Of a stretch of 64,000 nucleotides of DNA, positions 11,611 to 22,025 are shown piece by piece. How positions within the stretch are numbered: position 1 is the first letter of the stretch; each line of letters opens with the position of its first letter. Source of the DNA: Bombardia bombarda. Lineage: Eukaryota > Ascomycota > Sordariomycetes > Sordariales > Lasiosphaeriaceae. The notes beneath the pieces are model-generated. The model saw only the letters and a list, made by a program, of their open reading frames with translations, was not told where the DNA came from and ran no database searches. The position numbers and the translations under genes are program-made. The stretch is taken from NCBI GenBank assembly GCA_030512295.1, contig JAULSR010000002.1, forward strand, positions 930,001-994,000, given 5' to 3'.

Positions 11611-13362
11611 TGTGTTTTTTTAGGTGTGTGTTTAGGAATGGAGAGAAGAAAAGATCAGGACAAGACGGAGGAGGGTAAGAGGACATGACAAGAGGAGGGC
11701 AGGCGGAGGGGGAGAGGGGTCTCAGCACTGTTGAGACCTTGGGACGGTGGAGGGGCTCGAGGGCTAGCAAGCCCAGAGGTGTCCTGGTAGGTAGCCGGGG
11801 AGCAAGGCACCCAGGTTAGGTATGGATACCTAGGTATGGATGGTCGGGTGTGGGTACATGCAAGCTCATGAAGCTAGAGCTTTAGGAAGAGAAAAGGTTG
11901 AGGTCGAGGAACAACCACAACACCGAGCTACTACGATGAGGTGTAAGACAAGGGCGAGGGTATGAACAGACAAGCAATTCTCGTCTGCCGAAGGAAGGAT
12001 TGCTAAGACGGAGGGGAGGGGGGAAGGCACCTGGCACACATGTGGAAGGTGCGGGCACAATCAGTAGATCCAGACTGGATATTGTGCTTTTTTCTTTCTC
12101 TTCGGCTTTTTTTCTCGTACCTCCTCCACTTCGACCGAGGGATTCTGCGGGAAGAACACGGGAAAAGGAAAAAAAAAATGCAGACGAGTGAAGACTGCAG
12201 ATGGCGACTGCCAAGGCATGGGGCTGTGAGCCTCCACTTGTAGCGGCCATTGACCCCACGGGCACCAGTCATCTAAGTCGCCAGACTCGCCACACCCAGG
12301 CCATTGAGGAACTCACACTCACAGGACTCCTCTCAGATGTCCATGGCCATGTCCACGTCCATCGACCTGAGGACCCGTGCACCACCAGGGCACCGTCAGA
12401 GCATTGCGGGTGGCGCCGCTCACACATCACAGCACAGCCTATCGTGTTGCTTCCCCCCTGACCTGAGCAACTTGACCCGGGGGACCTCACATTCTGTCAC
12501 AGGAAAAAGAAGTAGGGAAGAAGAAAAAGAAGGGGTCCTCGGACCACGGACCACGGAAAGCGACCAAGACTCTGGGCATGTAAGTACTGGACCTAACAAC
12601 AAGGTGCTGCTGCACCTCCGTAGTCCGCCCGTGCCGCCGCCGCAAACGTTTCTGGGAGACGCCGCAGCAACTTATGCGGCTTGTAAGTTGTGCAGCAAAC
12701 AAATGCTTGTGTGGGACAGTGGGATGTGGGGTGTGGGGATGATGGTCTTTGCCATCCATTCGCGATCCATTTGTGGCCCATTTGTGATCCACAAGCACAG
12801 CGCACCTGGAGTCCTGGACGAGGAGCAAGCGAGGCAAGCAAGCTGACTCGGCTTGTCACGGCTGCGAGGGGAAGAAAAAAAAGCCATTCAGAAGCTTTTT
12901 GCGGGATGGTTCAATTCATCCTCACCGCTGCCTTTGTGGCGTGCACTTTTTTTTAGCCTTCGAACAAGCTCGGCGGCGTCAAGGCCATCGCTACCCCCTG
13001 GCGATGTCATGCGCTGATGAAAGCTTTCGGCAGTATTTTCGGCCAGGCACAGAAGCTTAAAAGGTTATCCAGGCAGCCCGTACCTCACTTATCGTATACC
13101 AAAACCTCAGATAACCGCTTCCGATTACGGATTGCGGGGAGGGTTTCAATGGAGCGGCCCACTGAAAGTTTCAAACTCCCAGCCTCTCAACTTCCATTGC
13201 GTCTGAGATGCCGAAGAGAAAAAAAAACCATAGTTCAGTTGAGTGTGGTGTACGAAAACGGCAGATCGGCACGCGACTCACATCGTCCCAACCAGATCGG
13301 CCGGGACAACGAGGGGGGTCAGGGCAAGCTCCAACAGGCCAATAATAGGCCCCGATTGCACC

Positions 13363-13368
13363 CACGTG
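13363..13368. promoter_or_regulatory. CACGTG E-box (candidate Pho4/NUC-1-type site)
   Basis: Perfect CACGTG palindrome about 1.75 kb upstream of the transporter start. CACGTG is the known core bound by phosphate-starvation bHLH regulators (yeast Pho4, Neurospora NUC-1). Distance is large and chance occurrence is likely. Confidence 0.25.
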
Positions 13369-13879
13369 TGTGGATGACAGGCTGAGGACCCCTGAAAGAA
13401 ACAATGGTGGGCAATGGAACCCATGTTGCGCAAAGAGGCCACAATCCGCACGAGCAAGAGCTAAGGCGGTCCAGAATGCGGCAACCAAGTGATGTCATGA
13501 GAAACCAAGGTGATGCCTGTCAGCGCATTTGCCCTTCCACTGGCCAGGGCTCTCCCGGGCATGCTCCCTTGCCTCGGCGCACCATTGGGCAGGTACGCAA
13601 GCCACATTGCTTAACCCTTGAGCCGCAGCACGTCTGTGGCGTCAGATGCTTGGACAGAGATCGACTAGCCCTACACTACATTGGCTTCAAACGTTCTCAC
13701 ATATTTCTGTTACACCACAACATATATCATCATCATGTAGTGCGGCTTTTTCGTGTCACCAGTCACCACGTTCTAGCAGGGGGCCAATCGGATAGCCCGC
13801 TCTACCCCAACAGCTGGGCATCTGCTGGCTCGAAACAATTGCACAAGTTTGGGTTCTTCCGATGGAGAGATTGAATCCG

Positions 13880-13885
13880 CACGTG
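13880..13885. promoter_or_regulatory. Second CACGTG E-box
   Basis: Perfect CACGTG, 2.27 kb upstream of the transporter and 840 bp upstream of the G-patch gene. Same caveats as the first box. Confidence 0.25.
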
Positions 13886-14725
13886 ACTGCTTCCAACAAC
13901 CTGGTACCAAGTCTCCCCAGGCCCAGCTTTCATACAAAACATATATGAGGATAGAGCGATAAAAAACAGGTTCTTTGCTCATCACACGCTGTCTCCTACC
14001 TACTTAATATATTACTAGTTACCTTATCTCATATCTCAAGTGTGTTTCAGAAAAAGAGGTCCGAGAATCCCTTGACAGTCTCACTCTATCTTCTTGGCCA
14101 AAGTTCTGAAACAGTAATCACTGCTACCAATATACGTAGAACTATACCCCCGAGCTACCAGTTGTTTCGAACAAGGAATCGTTTCGCTCCTTTTCTCGTG
14201 GCATTCCGTCCTTACTTGACCCTAACCCCCATTTGGCACATAAGTACTACGTAACGGAGTCAGTTCGCAGCGTCTAAAAAAGTGAGAAACTTCCAACTCA
14301 AGAATTGATGAAATCGCATTTTCATATTCAATGATAAACATCATCACAGTCGATACTATAGGTTTTGTTAGTACAACGTTGAGATATCATCGTGAATTGT
14401 CGCTAGTGTTGTGGTGAGGACAAACGCGCTGGCGATCTGAGCCCCTCCCCCACCTTCATTTTGAAGCTTAAACCCTGAATGGTCACCGACCTCAAGGCCA
14501 ACACATCAATGAATGATATACCGAATCGTCTTAGCCGATGACAGAATTTCGCTTCAGCAGCACCACAAACGAGAAAAAGGGTAATAAGGCAGAGAAAGAA
14601 TTGTGGTAACCTCCTTTGGTGCATGACCTGGCCTGACCTGAACCAACCTCACCCTGTCTTTTCCACCTGTTCTGTTGATTCACTGGTCTTCATCTCATAC
14701 ACGCAAACATCCCTCCTCAACCACA

Positions 14726-15844
14726 ATGAACCCCTTCCCCAAGAGCGCGCCCAGCGGCGACGCGGCCGACTCATCAGAAGAGGACGACTACATGAAAATG
14801 ACCTTCTCCGACGCCCCCACCACATCCCAGCCCGAGACCTCCCTCCAGCGGCGGCAGCGCGAGCGGCGCGAGGCCGAGATCCGCGGCCGGCCCAAGTCCA
14901 AAGCCGAGCTCGCCGCCGAGGCCGACGCCCGCCGCGAGGCCGCCCTCTCCACCTCCCTCCTCTCCGACCCCAGCGCCGCCAAGAAGAGCAAGGGCTTCGC
15001 CATGATGGCCAAGATGGGCTTCACCCCCGGCAGCGCGCTCGGGAGCACCACCACCACTAGCAACGGCAGGACTACAGAGCCCATCAAAATCTCGGTCAAG
15101 GACGGCCGCGAGGGCATCGGGCTGGAGAGCGAGCGCAAGCGCAAGCTGCGCGAGGCCGCCGAGGAGGCGGGGCAGCAGGCCAAGCGCGCAAAGGCCGACG
15201 AGGGCGAGTACCGCGAGCGCGTGCGCCGAGAGCGCGAGGAGGCTCGGCTCGGCAGGCTGGTGTATGCCGCCCAAAAGGTGGCCGAGATGATGGACGAGGA
15301 GAAGACGGCTAGGAAAAGTGGCGGTGGCTCGACAGAGGTTTACGACGCAGACGAAGCGGACAAGGAGACTGCCAGGCAAGAGCAAGAGGAGCTTAAAGAC
15401 GGTAGAAGGAGCAACCAGAAAAAGAAGAGCGCCGCTCCCTCCTCCCGCCCGCTGCGGTCCATCCCCGTCGTGTACCGGGGGCTGGTGCGGTCCCGCGAGG
15501 AGGCGGAGCGCGATCGGAGGATGCGCTACGATCTCGAGCAGAGCCTGTCGCGGCTGCCGACGTATGAGGATGACGACGAGGATGAAGACGACAAGAGAGC
15601 GCTGGGGAAAGGATCCCTAACGACGACGACGACGACAGCGGCAACGGCGTATGTGACGGCAGAGGATCTGGATGATGAGGACGAGGAGCTGGACGCCTTC
15701 AACGCGCTCGAGCCGGCAGAGAGGCTGCACCGCCTGGTGGCCTATCTGCGCAGCGAGCACCGCTACTGCTTCTGGTGCAAGTTTGCGTATCCTGATGCGG
15801 AGATGGATGGCTGTCCGGGTCTGGAGGAGGAGGACCACGACTAG
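14726..15844 (+). CDS. G-patch / DUF4187 protein (GPATCH11-like)
   Basis: Single exon of 372 aa. The ATG at 14726 is preferred because it has the CCACAATGA context and begins the acidic stretch usual for the family; an in-frame start at 14675 would add 17 unusual residues. A degenerate G-patch lies around residues 90-135 (GFAMMAKMGFTPGSALG ... GIGLESERKRK). A long charged helical region rich in Arg, Glu and Lys follows. The C-terminal ~50 residues (LEPAERLHRLVAYLRSEH, then RYCFWCKFAYPDAEMDGCPG) match DUF4187, whose CxxC...C pattern may bind metal. G-patch proteins generally bind RNA or activate DEAH helicases; human GPATCH11 has been linked to spliceosome and kinetochore material. A nuclear RNA-related role is the likely reading. 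The DDDEDEDD stretch is an acidic linker. Confidence 0.85.
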   Translation: MNPFPKSAPSGDAADSSEEDDYMKMTFSDAPTTSQPETSLQRRQRERREAEIRGRPKSKAELAAEADARREAALSTSLLSDPSAAKKSKGFAMMAKMGFTPGSALGSTTTTSNGRTTEPIKISVKDGREGIGLESERKRKLREAAEEAGQQAKRAKADEGEYRERVRREREEARLGRLVYAAQKVAEMMDEEKTARKSGGGSTEVYDADEADKETARQEQEELKDGRRSNQKKKSAAPSSRPLRSIPVVYRGLVRSREEAERDRRMRYDLEQSLSRLPTYEDDDEDEDDKRALGKGSLTTTTTTAATAYVTAEDLDDEDEELDAFNALEPAERLHRLVAYLRSEHRYCFWCKFAYPDAEMDGCPGLEEEDHD

Positions 15845-16282
15845 GTAGGCTACTATCAAGGCGTGAATACAAATCAGACTTCATACAGCACAAATAAATA
15901 TTCAACCTCAAACTGCGCGTCAGTCGACAAATCGACCAGCCGAAGTTACTGGCTCGTATATACGTTGCATTCGTGTCGATGTCAACAAGACCCATCCAGT
16001 CACGGGAATATACAAAAGGTGTCCTGGAGAGCTTTTTCCTCATTCAGTCCCAGACAGGACCTACCCTAGCAGCTGCTCTACCCCCTTTAATTCTCACCCA
16101 CCAATACAAGTACATACAACAACTTCTTTATAAATGTAACCATTACACAACCGCCCAGTAAGCCCAGGCTTAACAATAGAGCGGATATATACCTCCTTCT
16201 ATACTACACATGTTATAGTCGTACACACAAATAATACACATATGCAAAACACCCAACTACCTCTTCAGTTTAACTCAGACAA
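15845..16282. other. Intergenic between convergent genes
   Basis: AT-richer 3' flanks of the G-patch and PPR-like genes. I see nothing else. Confidence 0.6.
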
Positions 16283-18997
16283 CTAATCCACCTCCCTCCT
16301 CACCACCTTCTTGCACCTCTCAATCCACTCCTCATCCCTCCTCACCACAACCTCAAAAACCCCCATCTCCCTCGCCGTCTCCTCCAATATAGGCTGCACC
16401 CTCCTAAACTCCACCTCCTGCGCCCCCGCCTTGACCATAATCAGCTTCTCCAGCACGGCCCCCAGCTCCGTCGCCTTCTGCTCCTCGTTCAGCCTGATCG
16501 CCCCCCCTTCACCCGCATCCACCTCGCCCCTCTCCACCAGGCCCCTCCTATGCTCAGCCATCAAGCCCCGAATCGTCTTGGTGCCCTCCATAATCTTCTC
16601 CATGTTCCGCTTGCTCTGCACGCGGAGCGTGGCCGTCCCCGACGCGAGCTCAATGAGCAGCGCCTCGGACGGGCTGAAATCAAACAGGTACCGCATCGCC
16701 CTAGCAGCAACAATCATGGCGATGTAGTCCTTGGCTTTGAGCATGCTGAAGAGAACCGTCCGCGGGAGTATGTTGTACGTGTCGAGCGAGTCAAACACCC
16801 AGCTGGCCCTGACCATCTCGGCAAAGAACCTCCTGCTGTTCTTGGCGTCGATGACTGAGAGGTCCTTGTCGCGTACGATGAGGCGGTTGACAGACAGCGA
16901 GTTGAACAGCGCCAGGTACGTGTGCGCGTCGGGGCGCACTCGCCTGTCGCGTGTCACCAGCCTCTCGTACAAGCCGAGTGCCTCGTCGGGCTGCGAGTTC
17001 TGCGCGTACGAGCGGATCAGCTGGTTCATCATGAAGCTCGACGTGCCGATCTCGGCCTGCTCCAGCACCGCCCACAGATCCTGCAGGCGGTCGTGCATCC
17101 CCCGCGCCGCGTAGTTCTCGGCCAGGAGGGAGAAGGTCTCGCTGGATGCACGCGTCGCGCTGCGAAAGTGTGTCGGCGGGGTGAAGTCTTCGGTTTCGAC
17201 GATGCCGGGCTGCTCGCCCTCTTCGCCGGTGGTTGCCACCGGTGATGGTTGTATTTGGGGAGAGGGGTCGTAGAACCGTATGGGTACATGCATCTCGGCT
17301 GTCCGCTTGCGCATCTGGACGTATTCGACGCGCGCGCGAATCATGCTCCACGCCAGATTCTCCGCCTTGTCGAGATTCTCGGCGGTTTCTGATCGGATCC
17401 AGGCGCCGATCAGGCCATTGAGCTGGATGGGCGACGAGGCGACCCCCTTTCTCTGGAGATAGACCACCACCTTGTAGGCGCCGTCCAGATCGCCCGCCCC
17501 TATCAGTCGCTTCAGCCACTTTCCGGTAAAAAAGTGGTTGCTGACGACGGTGGGGAGCTTGGTCCTTCCGCGGATGTCAATAGCGTCCGAGAACATCATG
17601 TCGACAAAGGCCTGCAGGCCGTGCTCAACACAGTTGCCCACCAGGAAGGACGTAATGACCTCGTCGTAGTCCTCGATCTTCATATCGTCCCCGAGCAGCT
17701 CTCGCAGCTGTTGGTAGGCCGCCCACGCCTGCTCTGTCGTCGCCTCCTTGACCGCCAGCGCCCGAATGATTGGGAAGAGAATGCGGGCGGCGGGCGGCTC
17801 ATCGGCAGAAGCAGACGACTTGAGGAGTGTGTCGGCGGCCCTCTGCGCGCGGTCTACATCCCCGCGGAGACAGCACATGCGCACGCCCAGCTCCCAGTAG
17901 TTCTTGAACGTCTCGGGTTTGGACCCAAGCGTGACAACCGCCTTCTTCCAGGCCTCAATAGCCTCATCCTGCCAGCCCTCGATGAACATGGCCTCGATGG
18001 CGAGCAGCTGCTGCGAGTCTCTGAGCGTCAGACCCGCGGCCTGCATGTCCTTGGTCAGAACATATATATGTCTCATCCTATTCACGTTCTCCACGCCCGA
18101 GCCCTCCCACGACAAGACCATCCACAAAAAGTCCCAGACCTCACGGGGGACACTCGCCCATGACGTAGCCAGCGTCTTTCTCGCGGCCGAGTAGAACTTC
18201 CAGCACTCAACCAGGTCCTTTTGCTTTGGGATGCCGCCCCTGACGACGCTCTCGCGGGCCAGAAACTTGTTGAGATTGGCGATAGGGCGTTGGCGTGGCC
18301 CGCCGCCGAAGCCAGCGATCTTGAGCAGGCCGTACTGCTCAGCCTCAGGGCCCGTCTTGCCCTTGTACTGTATGCGAAGTGTCTTCTTGAACTGACGGCG
18401 CAACTCGTCAGCCTTGTCCTGCATGCCCTCCTGCTTCTCCATGCGCTGCAGCATGTTGACCGTGTTGGCCATCTGCTGCTCCAGGTCGTCGATGGCCGTC
18501 ACGATATTGGTGTGGAGCCCGCCGCTGGCCTTGCCGAACTCGACCCCATTGGGCAGCTGCCGGTACTCGCCCGGCTGCTCTTCGTTAAAGTAGCGCACAT
18601 TGAGCGGTTGTTCGGCGCCGTCTGGGGGGGATAGGAGGCTCGGCAGGCCGGATGGTGATGACGATTCTTCTTGCAGTGCCTCGGCAAGGGCCTGGTTGAT
18701 GTCGATGCCCGGATCCTCGCGGCCAGGGGGCACCCGGGCTGTCTTCAGCCTGGCATGGCTGGGGCGTTGGTGGTGGTGGTGTTTTGGTGGTGGCTGTGAC
18801 CTTCGAGACGCATTCGATCGGGAGGAATAGCTGCGCGCCGCTGCTAGCAGCCACGGCTGGGGATTGGCGGCAGCGCTGGTGGCGGTGGTGGTTGTGGTGG
18901 TGATAGTGGTGCTGTGACCTCGTAGCCCGCTGAGGCAGGACTGGCAAATGTAGCTGGTCGTTCGGCTCAGATCTGCCGCAAAAGGTCGGGGAGGCAT
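16283..18997 (-). CDS. Mitochondrial pentatricopeptide-repeat-like protein
   Basis: Single exon of 904 aa. The N-terminus (MPPRPFAADLSRTTSYICQS) is Arg/Ser-rich with no early acidic residue and is followed by a Ser/Thr/His-rich stretch, as in mitochondrial presequences of fungal PPR proteins. Helix-turn-helix repeats run through the rest, for example DEAIEAWKKAVVTLG, GAGDLDGAYKVVVYLQRKGV, ARGMHDRLQDLWAVLEQAEI and PDEALGLYERLVTRDRRVRP followed by DAHTYLALFNSL; the last two have the clearest 35-residue PPR spacing. Such proteins bind organellar RNA for processing, stability or translation in the matrix. Fungal relatives include CYA-5/Pet309-type translation factors and CIA84, but I cannot assign it to one of these. 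It diverges from RCL1 across 467 bp. Confidence 0.75.
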   Translation of the reverse strand: MPPRPFAADLSRTTSYICQSCLSGLRGHSTTITTTTTTATSAAANPQPWLLAAARSYSSRSNASRRSQPPPKHHHHQRPSHARLKTARVPPGREDPGIDINQALAEALQEESSSPSGLPSLLSPPDGAEQPLNVRYFNEEQPGEYRQLPNGVEFGKASGGLHTNIVTAIDDLEQQMANTVNMLQRMEKQEGMQDKADELRRQFKKTLRIQYKGKTGPEAEQYGLLKIAGFGGGPRQRPIANLNKFLARESVVRGGIPKQKDLVECWKFYSAARKTLATSWASVPREVWDFLWMVLSWEGSGVENVNRMRHIYVLTKDMQAAGLTLRDSQQLLAIEAMFIEGWQDEAIEAWKKAVVTLGSKPETFKNYWELGVRMCCLRGDVDRAQRAADTLLKSSASADEPPAARILFPIIRALAVKEATTEQAWAAYQQLRELLGDDMKIEDYDEVITSFLVGNCVEHGLQAFVDMMFSDAIDIRGRTKLPTVVSNHFFTGKWLKRLIGAGDLDGAYKVVVYLQRKGVASSPIQLNGLIGAWIRSETAENLDKAENLAWSMIRARVEYVQMRKRTAEMHVPIRFYDPSPQIQPSPVATTGEEGEQPGIVETEDFTPPTHFRSATRASSETFSLLAENYAARGMHDRLQDLWAVLEQAEIGTSSFMMNQLIRSYAQNSQPDEALGLYERLVTRDRRVRPDAHTYLALFNSLSVNRLIVRDKDLSVIDAKNSRRFFAEMVRASWVFDSLDTYNILPRTVLFSMLKAKDYIAMIVAARAMRYLFDFSPSEALLIELASGTATLRVQSKRNMEKIMEGTKTIRGLMAEHRRGLVERGEVDAGEGGAIRLNEEQKATELGAVLEKLIMVKAGAQEVEFRRVQPILEETAREMGVFEVVVRRDEEWIERCKKVVRREVD

Positions 18998-19464
18998 GGA
19001 GAAGAGAATGTCTTGCAGGCGGCGTCTACATGCAGACAGGCACTAAAAAAGAGATGCGGAATGGCAGTAACTTATTCACATCCCCCAGAATAAATCTTTC
19101 TGCCAATCATCACCCCTGCGCTACCTGTGTCCCGAGCCACGCAGGTCCCACTGAATACCGCTGTCGGTGCCCATTTCTTTTGCTTATCAGCGCGACACCC
19201 CTGCCGATAAGGCTGTTAGAGTGCACACCGCCCGGCAAAACGTTGGGGGACCCTCCAAAATTTCTAGACTGGACATTTTTTTGGCATCCAAGGAGGCCCG
19301 CCCACTTACTTACCTTGACAAGCTGCAGCAGCGGCGACAGCATCAAAGCCCGTCAATAATCACCACAGCGAGCGCCACACATAAAAACAACAACAACCAC
19401 TCCAACAGGCACACGGATAAACACCCACACATATATACAACACCGCCCAGAACAGCCCGCAGCC
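18998..19464. other. Divergent promoter region (PPR-like gene / RCL1)
   Basis: Short shared upstream region. The final ~100 bp before RCL1 is rich in ACA/CAA repeats typical of a fungal 5' leader. No specific site is assigned. Confidence 0.5.
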
Positions 19465-20685
19465 ATGTCGGGCAACAAGACCGAGTTCCTGCGCTTCACA
19501 GGCCACCAAGCCTTTGCGCAGCGCCTCGTCCTCTCGACGCTCACCGGGCGCCCCATCCACATCTCAAAGATCCGCTCCTCCTCCCCGACACACCCCGGCC
19601 TCACGCCGCACGAGATCTCCTTCCTCCGCCTGCTCGAGGCCGTCACCAACGGCTCCGTCATCGACGTCTCGTACAGCGGCACCACCATAACCTACCAGCC
19701 GGGCCTCATCACCGGCACCGTCGCCGGCGCCGGCGCCTCGGTCGGCGACGTCATCGAGCACACCCTGCCTGCCAACAACACCCGCGGCGTCACCTACTTC
19801 CTCCTGCCCCTCGCCCTGCTCGCCCCCTTCTCAAAGGCCCACGTCAACGTGCGCTTCTCCGGCCCCGGCGTCATCACCTCGGCCACCGCCGCCACCGGCG
19901 ACATGTCGGTCGACAGCTTCCGCACCGCTGTCCTGCCGCTCTACGGCCTCTTCGGCATCCCGCCCGCCCGCATCGAGCTGCGCGTCCTCTCGCGCTCCTG
20001 CGCCGGCCCCGGCGGCAAGGGCGGCGGCGGCGTCGTCGAGATGCGCTTCGCCTCCCAGGTCCGCCTGCCCAAGACCCTGCACCTCAGCCGCCGCCCCGGC
20101 AGGATACGGCGCATCCGCGGCGTCGCCTACTGCACCGGCGTCTCGGCCAGCCACAACGCGCGCATGATCCAGGCCGCCCGCGGCGTGCTCAACGCCCTCG
20201 TCTCGGACGTGCACGTCGCCGCCCAGTACGACCCCGCCCCCTTGGTCGGCGACAAGGCCGGCCCAAAGAGGAAGATGGGTATTGGTTTCGGCTTGAGTCT
20301 GGTGGCCGAGTCGAGCGCCGACGGCGTGCTGTACTCGGCGGACGAGGTGGCCCCGGCCGAGGGCGGCGTGGTCCCCGAGGATATCGGGACTAGGTGTGCC
20401 TACCAGCTGCTCGAGATTATCGCGCAGGGAGGGTGTGTCACGGGCGCGGCGTCGACCACGGTGCTCACCCTGATGGCGATGGGGTCCGAAGATGTAGGAC
20501 GGTTGAGGCTGGGGAGAGAAGTAGTGGGCAGGGAAGATACAATAGGGCTGGCCAGGGACTTGAAGACGTTTGGGGCTAGCGCGTGGGGAATACGGGACGT
20601 TGACGATGAGGGCGACAATACGGGGGACGTGACCATCTCGATCAAGGGTTCGGGGGTGGGTAACGTGGGCAGGAAGGTAGCGTGA
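19465..20685 (+). CDS. rcl1: RNA 3'-terminal phosphate cyclase-like protein RCL1
   Basis: Single exon of 406 aa. The protein starts with LRFTGHQAFAQRLVLSTLTG, the RCL1 form of the cyclase N-terminus, then GLTPHEISFLRLLEAVTNGS. Later motifs are GPGVITSATAATGDMSVDSF, RPGRIRRIRGVAYCTG and the C-terminal GGCVTGAASTTVLTLMA. The cyclase family's catalytic His region near the C-terminus is absent, as expected for RCL1, which has no cyclase activity. RCL1 acts in the nucleolus with Bms1 in the small-subunit processome during 18S rRNA maturation at site A2. Length is a little above yeast Rcl1 (367 aa) because of Gly/Asp-rich insertions. Codons are strongly GC-ending. Its 3' end is only 105 bp from the convergent DSC4-like gene. 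Confidence 0.93.
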   Translation: MSGNKTEFLRFTGHQAFAQRLVLSTLTGRPIHISKIRSSSPTHPGLTPHEISFLRLLEAVTNGSVIDVSYSGTTITYQPGLITGTVAGAGASVGDVIEHTLPANNTRGVTYFLLPLALLAPFSKAHVNVRFSGPGVITSATAATGDMSVDSFRTAVLPLYGLFGIPPARIELRVLSRSCAGPGGKGGGGVVEMRFASQVRLPKTLHLSRRPGRIRRIRGVAYCTGVSASHNARMIQAARGVLNALVSDVHVAAQYDPAPLVGDKAGPKRKMGIGFGLSLVAESSADGVLYSADEVAPAEGGVVPEDIGTRCAYQLLEIIAQGGCVTGAASTTVLTLMAMGSEDVGRLRLGREVVGREDTIGLARDLKTFGASAWGIRDVDDEGDNTGDVTISIKGSGVGNVGRKVA

Positions 20686-20789
20686 CGAATTGAAGTTGTT
20701 GTGAAAAAAGAAAAGAGACAAAACCGCAACAGGACCAGACCCACTGTGCATGCGTTTCCCATGGAGCTCCAGTGACAGTTACATAAAGT

Positions 20790-22025
20790 CTATTGTTGTT
20801 GCACTTGTTGCCCCTGTTGGACCCCCAGCCTTGCTCTCCTCTCGGCCGCCATGGCGGCCGCCAGAGTCGCCGTATACCCAAGCCCCTGAAGCGAATAGGC
20901 CGCGGCACTCTGGTAGTCGTTCCCAACAGTCCTCACCGCATGAACTACGTGAAAATTCGACAGCATGGCATTACCAGACCGCATGATATCCAACATGTCT
21001 ACGCCGGCCGGGGCGTAACCACCACCAGCTTCAAACCGGCTGCTGCTGCTGCTCCCCCCCTGACCACCACTACCCCCACGATCGTAGTGCCTCCCCTCTC
21101 TCTCCTCGGTCATGAGCGGTTGTGTCTCTGTCCTGTCGCCGTTTTCATCACCATCCGCCGCATACGCCTCATCTCTCATAACCCCGCGCTCCTCGGCGTC
21201 ATGATCCTGAGTTGTTTCCGGTAATGTTCCCAGCACTTGCCCGTCACCAGCAACAGCAGCAGCAGCAGCAAGGACAGGGACCGAGACCGACTGCAGCGAA
21301 GGGAGGGCCACTTTGCGCAACTTCTCGCGTTCCAGATGCACCGCGAGCATCAGGCACTGCACCGCCAGTATGACCAGATCCAGACACCAAAAGGAAAACC
21401 GAGACGTGGGCGGCTTCTGGCCGATGAAGTCGATGATGACGCCGCCGTGTAGGTAGCCCCGCGTGGCCTCGCTGCCTTGCGGCGGCGGCAGGACGATGTG
21501 GAGAATCATGCAGAGGAGGTTGGGCACGAAGATGGCGAAGACGTGCGGGCGGTGCGCCGGCAGGAGGAGGTTAGTGTCCTTGGGGGAGATGAAGATGAAG
21601 TGCGGGAGGAAGCGGAGGAGGAGGCGGAGGAAGGAGCATCTGAGGGGTTGGTGGTTTTGCTTGTCAGTGAGGGGAGCTGTAAATGGGGATGCGGGCTGGC
21701 TGGCTGGCTGGCTGGCTTACTCCATGTAATATAGGGTACATATATACGCAATAACGACCATATCTAGGCTCTTTTGTAGATGATTCACAAACTGCAGCTT
21801 CTTGTTCAGGCCGTCCTTGCGCTTCTGTCGCCGTGACGGCTCAGAGGACGGCGGCGGTTGGGGCGGTCGTGGCTCGCGTTCGCTGGGGTCTTGTAGGTCT
21901 CTAACGTCACGGCGGTCATCGCCATCCAGTTCCTGGTCCTCTGGATTTCCGCTGCTGCTGTGCTGGTCGCCGCCAGGCTGGGGGCGCTGCCAGGCCGCGA
22001 TGCCCGGGGTGGGATCATTGTTCAT
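20790..22025 (-). CDS. dsc4: DUF1746 membrane protein, Golgi/ER Dsc E3 ligase subunit 4-like
   Basis: Two exons: 22025-21721 and 21639-20790, 384 aa. The 81-nt intron (GTAAGC...CTCAG) is phase 2 and rebuilds a codon for Glu in YYMECSFLRLLLRFL. The first ~70 residues are hydrophilic and Pro/Arg-rich. The DUF1746 domain follows: KKLQFVNHLQKSLDMVVIAY, CSFLRLLLRFLPHFIFISP, a span around HVFAIFVPNLLCMILHIV, a short GGVIIDFIGQKPP loop, and a last hydrophobic segment (FWCLDLVILAVQCLMLAVH). S. pombe Dsc4 carries this domain and belongs to the Dsc ubiquitin ligase that, with rhomboid protease, activates SREBP and degrades membrane proteins. The C-terminal ~200 residues are low-complexity and end in Gln repeats. 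Domain assignment is by motif memory; Dsc4 orthology is likely but not proven. Confidence 0.75.
21694..21717. repeat. (CTGG)n microsatellite inside the DSC4-like intron
   Basis: Six tandem GGCT/CTGG units sit directly beside the 5' splice site of the intron 21640-21720. Length variation would change intron size but not the protein. Confidence 0.85.

Larger units (their letters stand above)
11611..14725. other. 3.1-kb intergenic region between divergent genes
   Basis: This holds the promoters of the transporter (-) and the G-patch gene (+). Pyrimidine/purine-rich tracts lie at 11640-12200 and short A/T runs at 12170, 12885 and 12950. The longest open frame (12304-12846) has low-complexity Ser/Arg/Pro content and no recognisable domain. 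I see no gene. Confidence 0.55.

Noticed and set aside
12304..12846. 180-codon frame between the transporter and the G-patch gene
   Set aside because: Overlapped by equally long frames on the other strand; Ser/Arg/Pro-rich with no recognisable core.
19167..20393. 408-codon frame overlapping RCL1 in another phase
   Set aside because: It is an Arg/His/Pro-rich shadow of the GC-rich RCL1 coding sequence, which is itself a clear family member.
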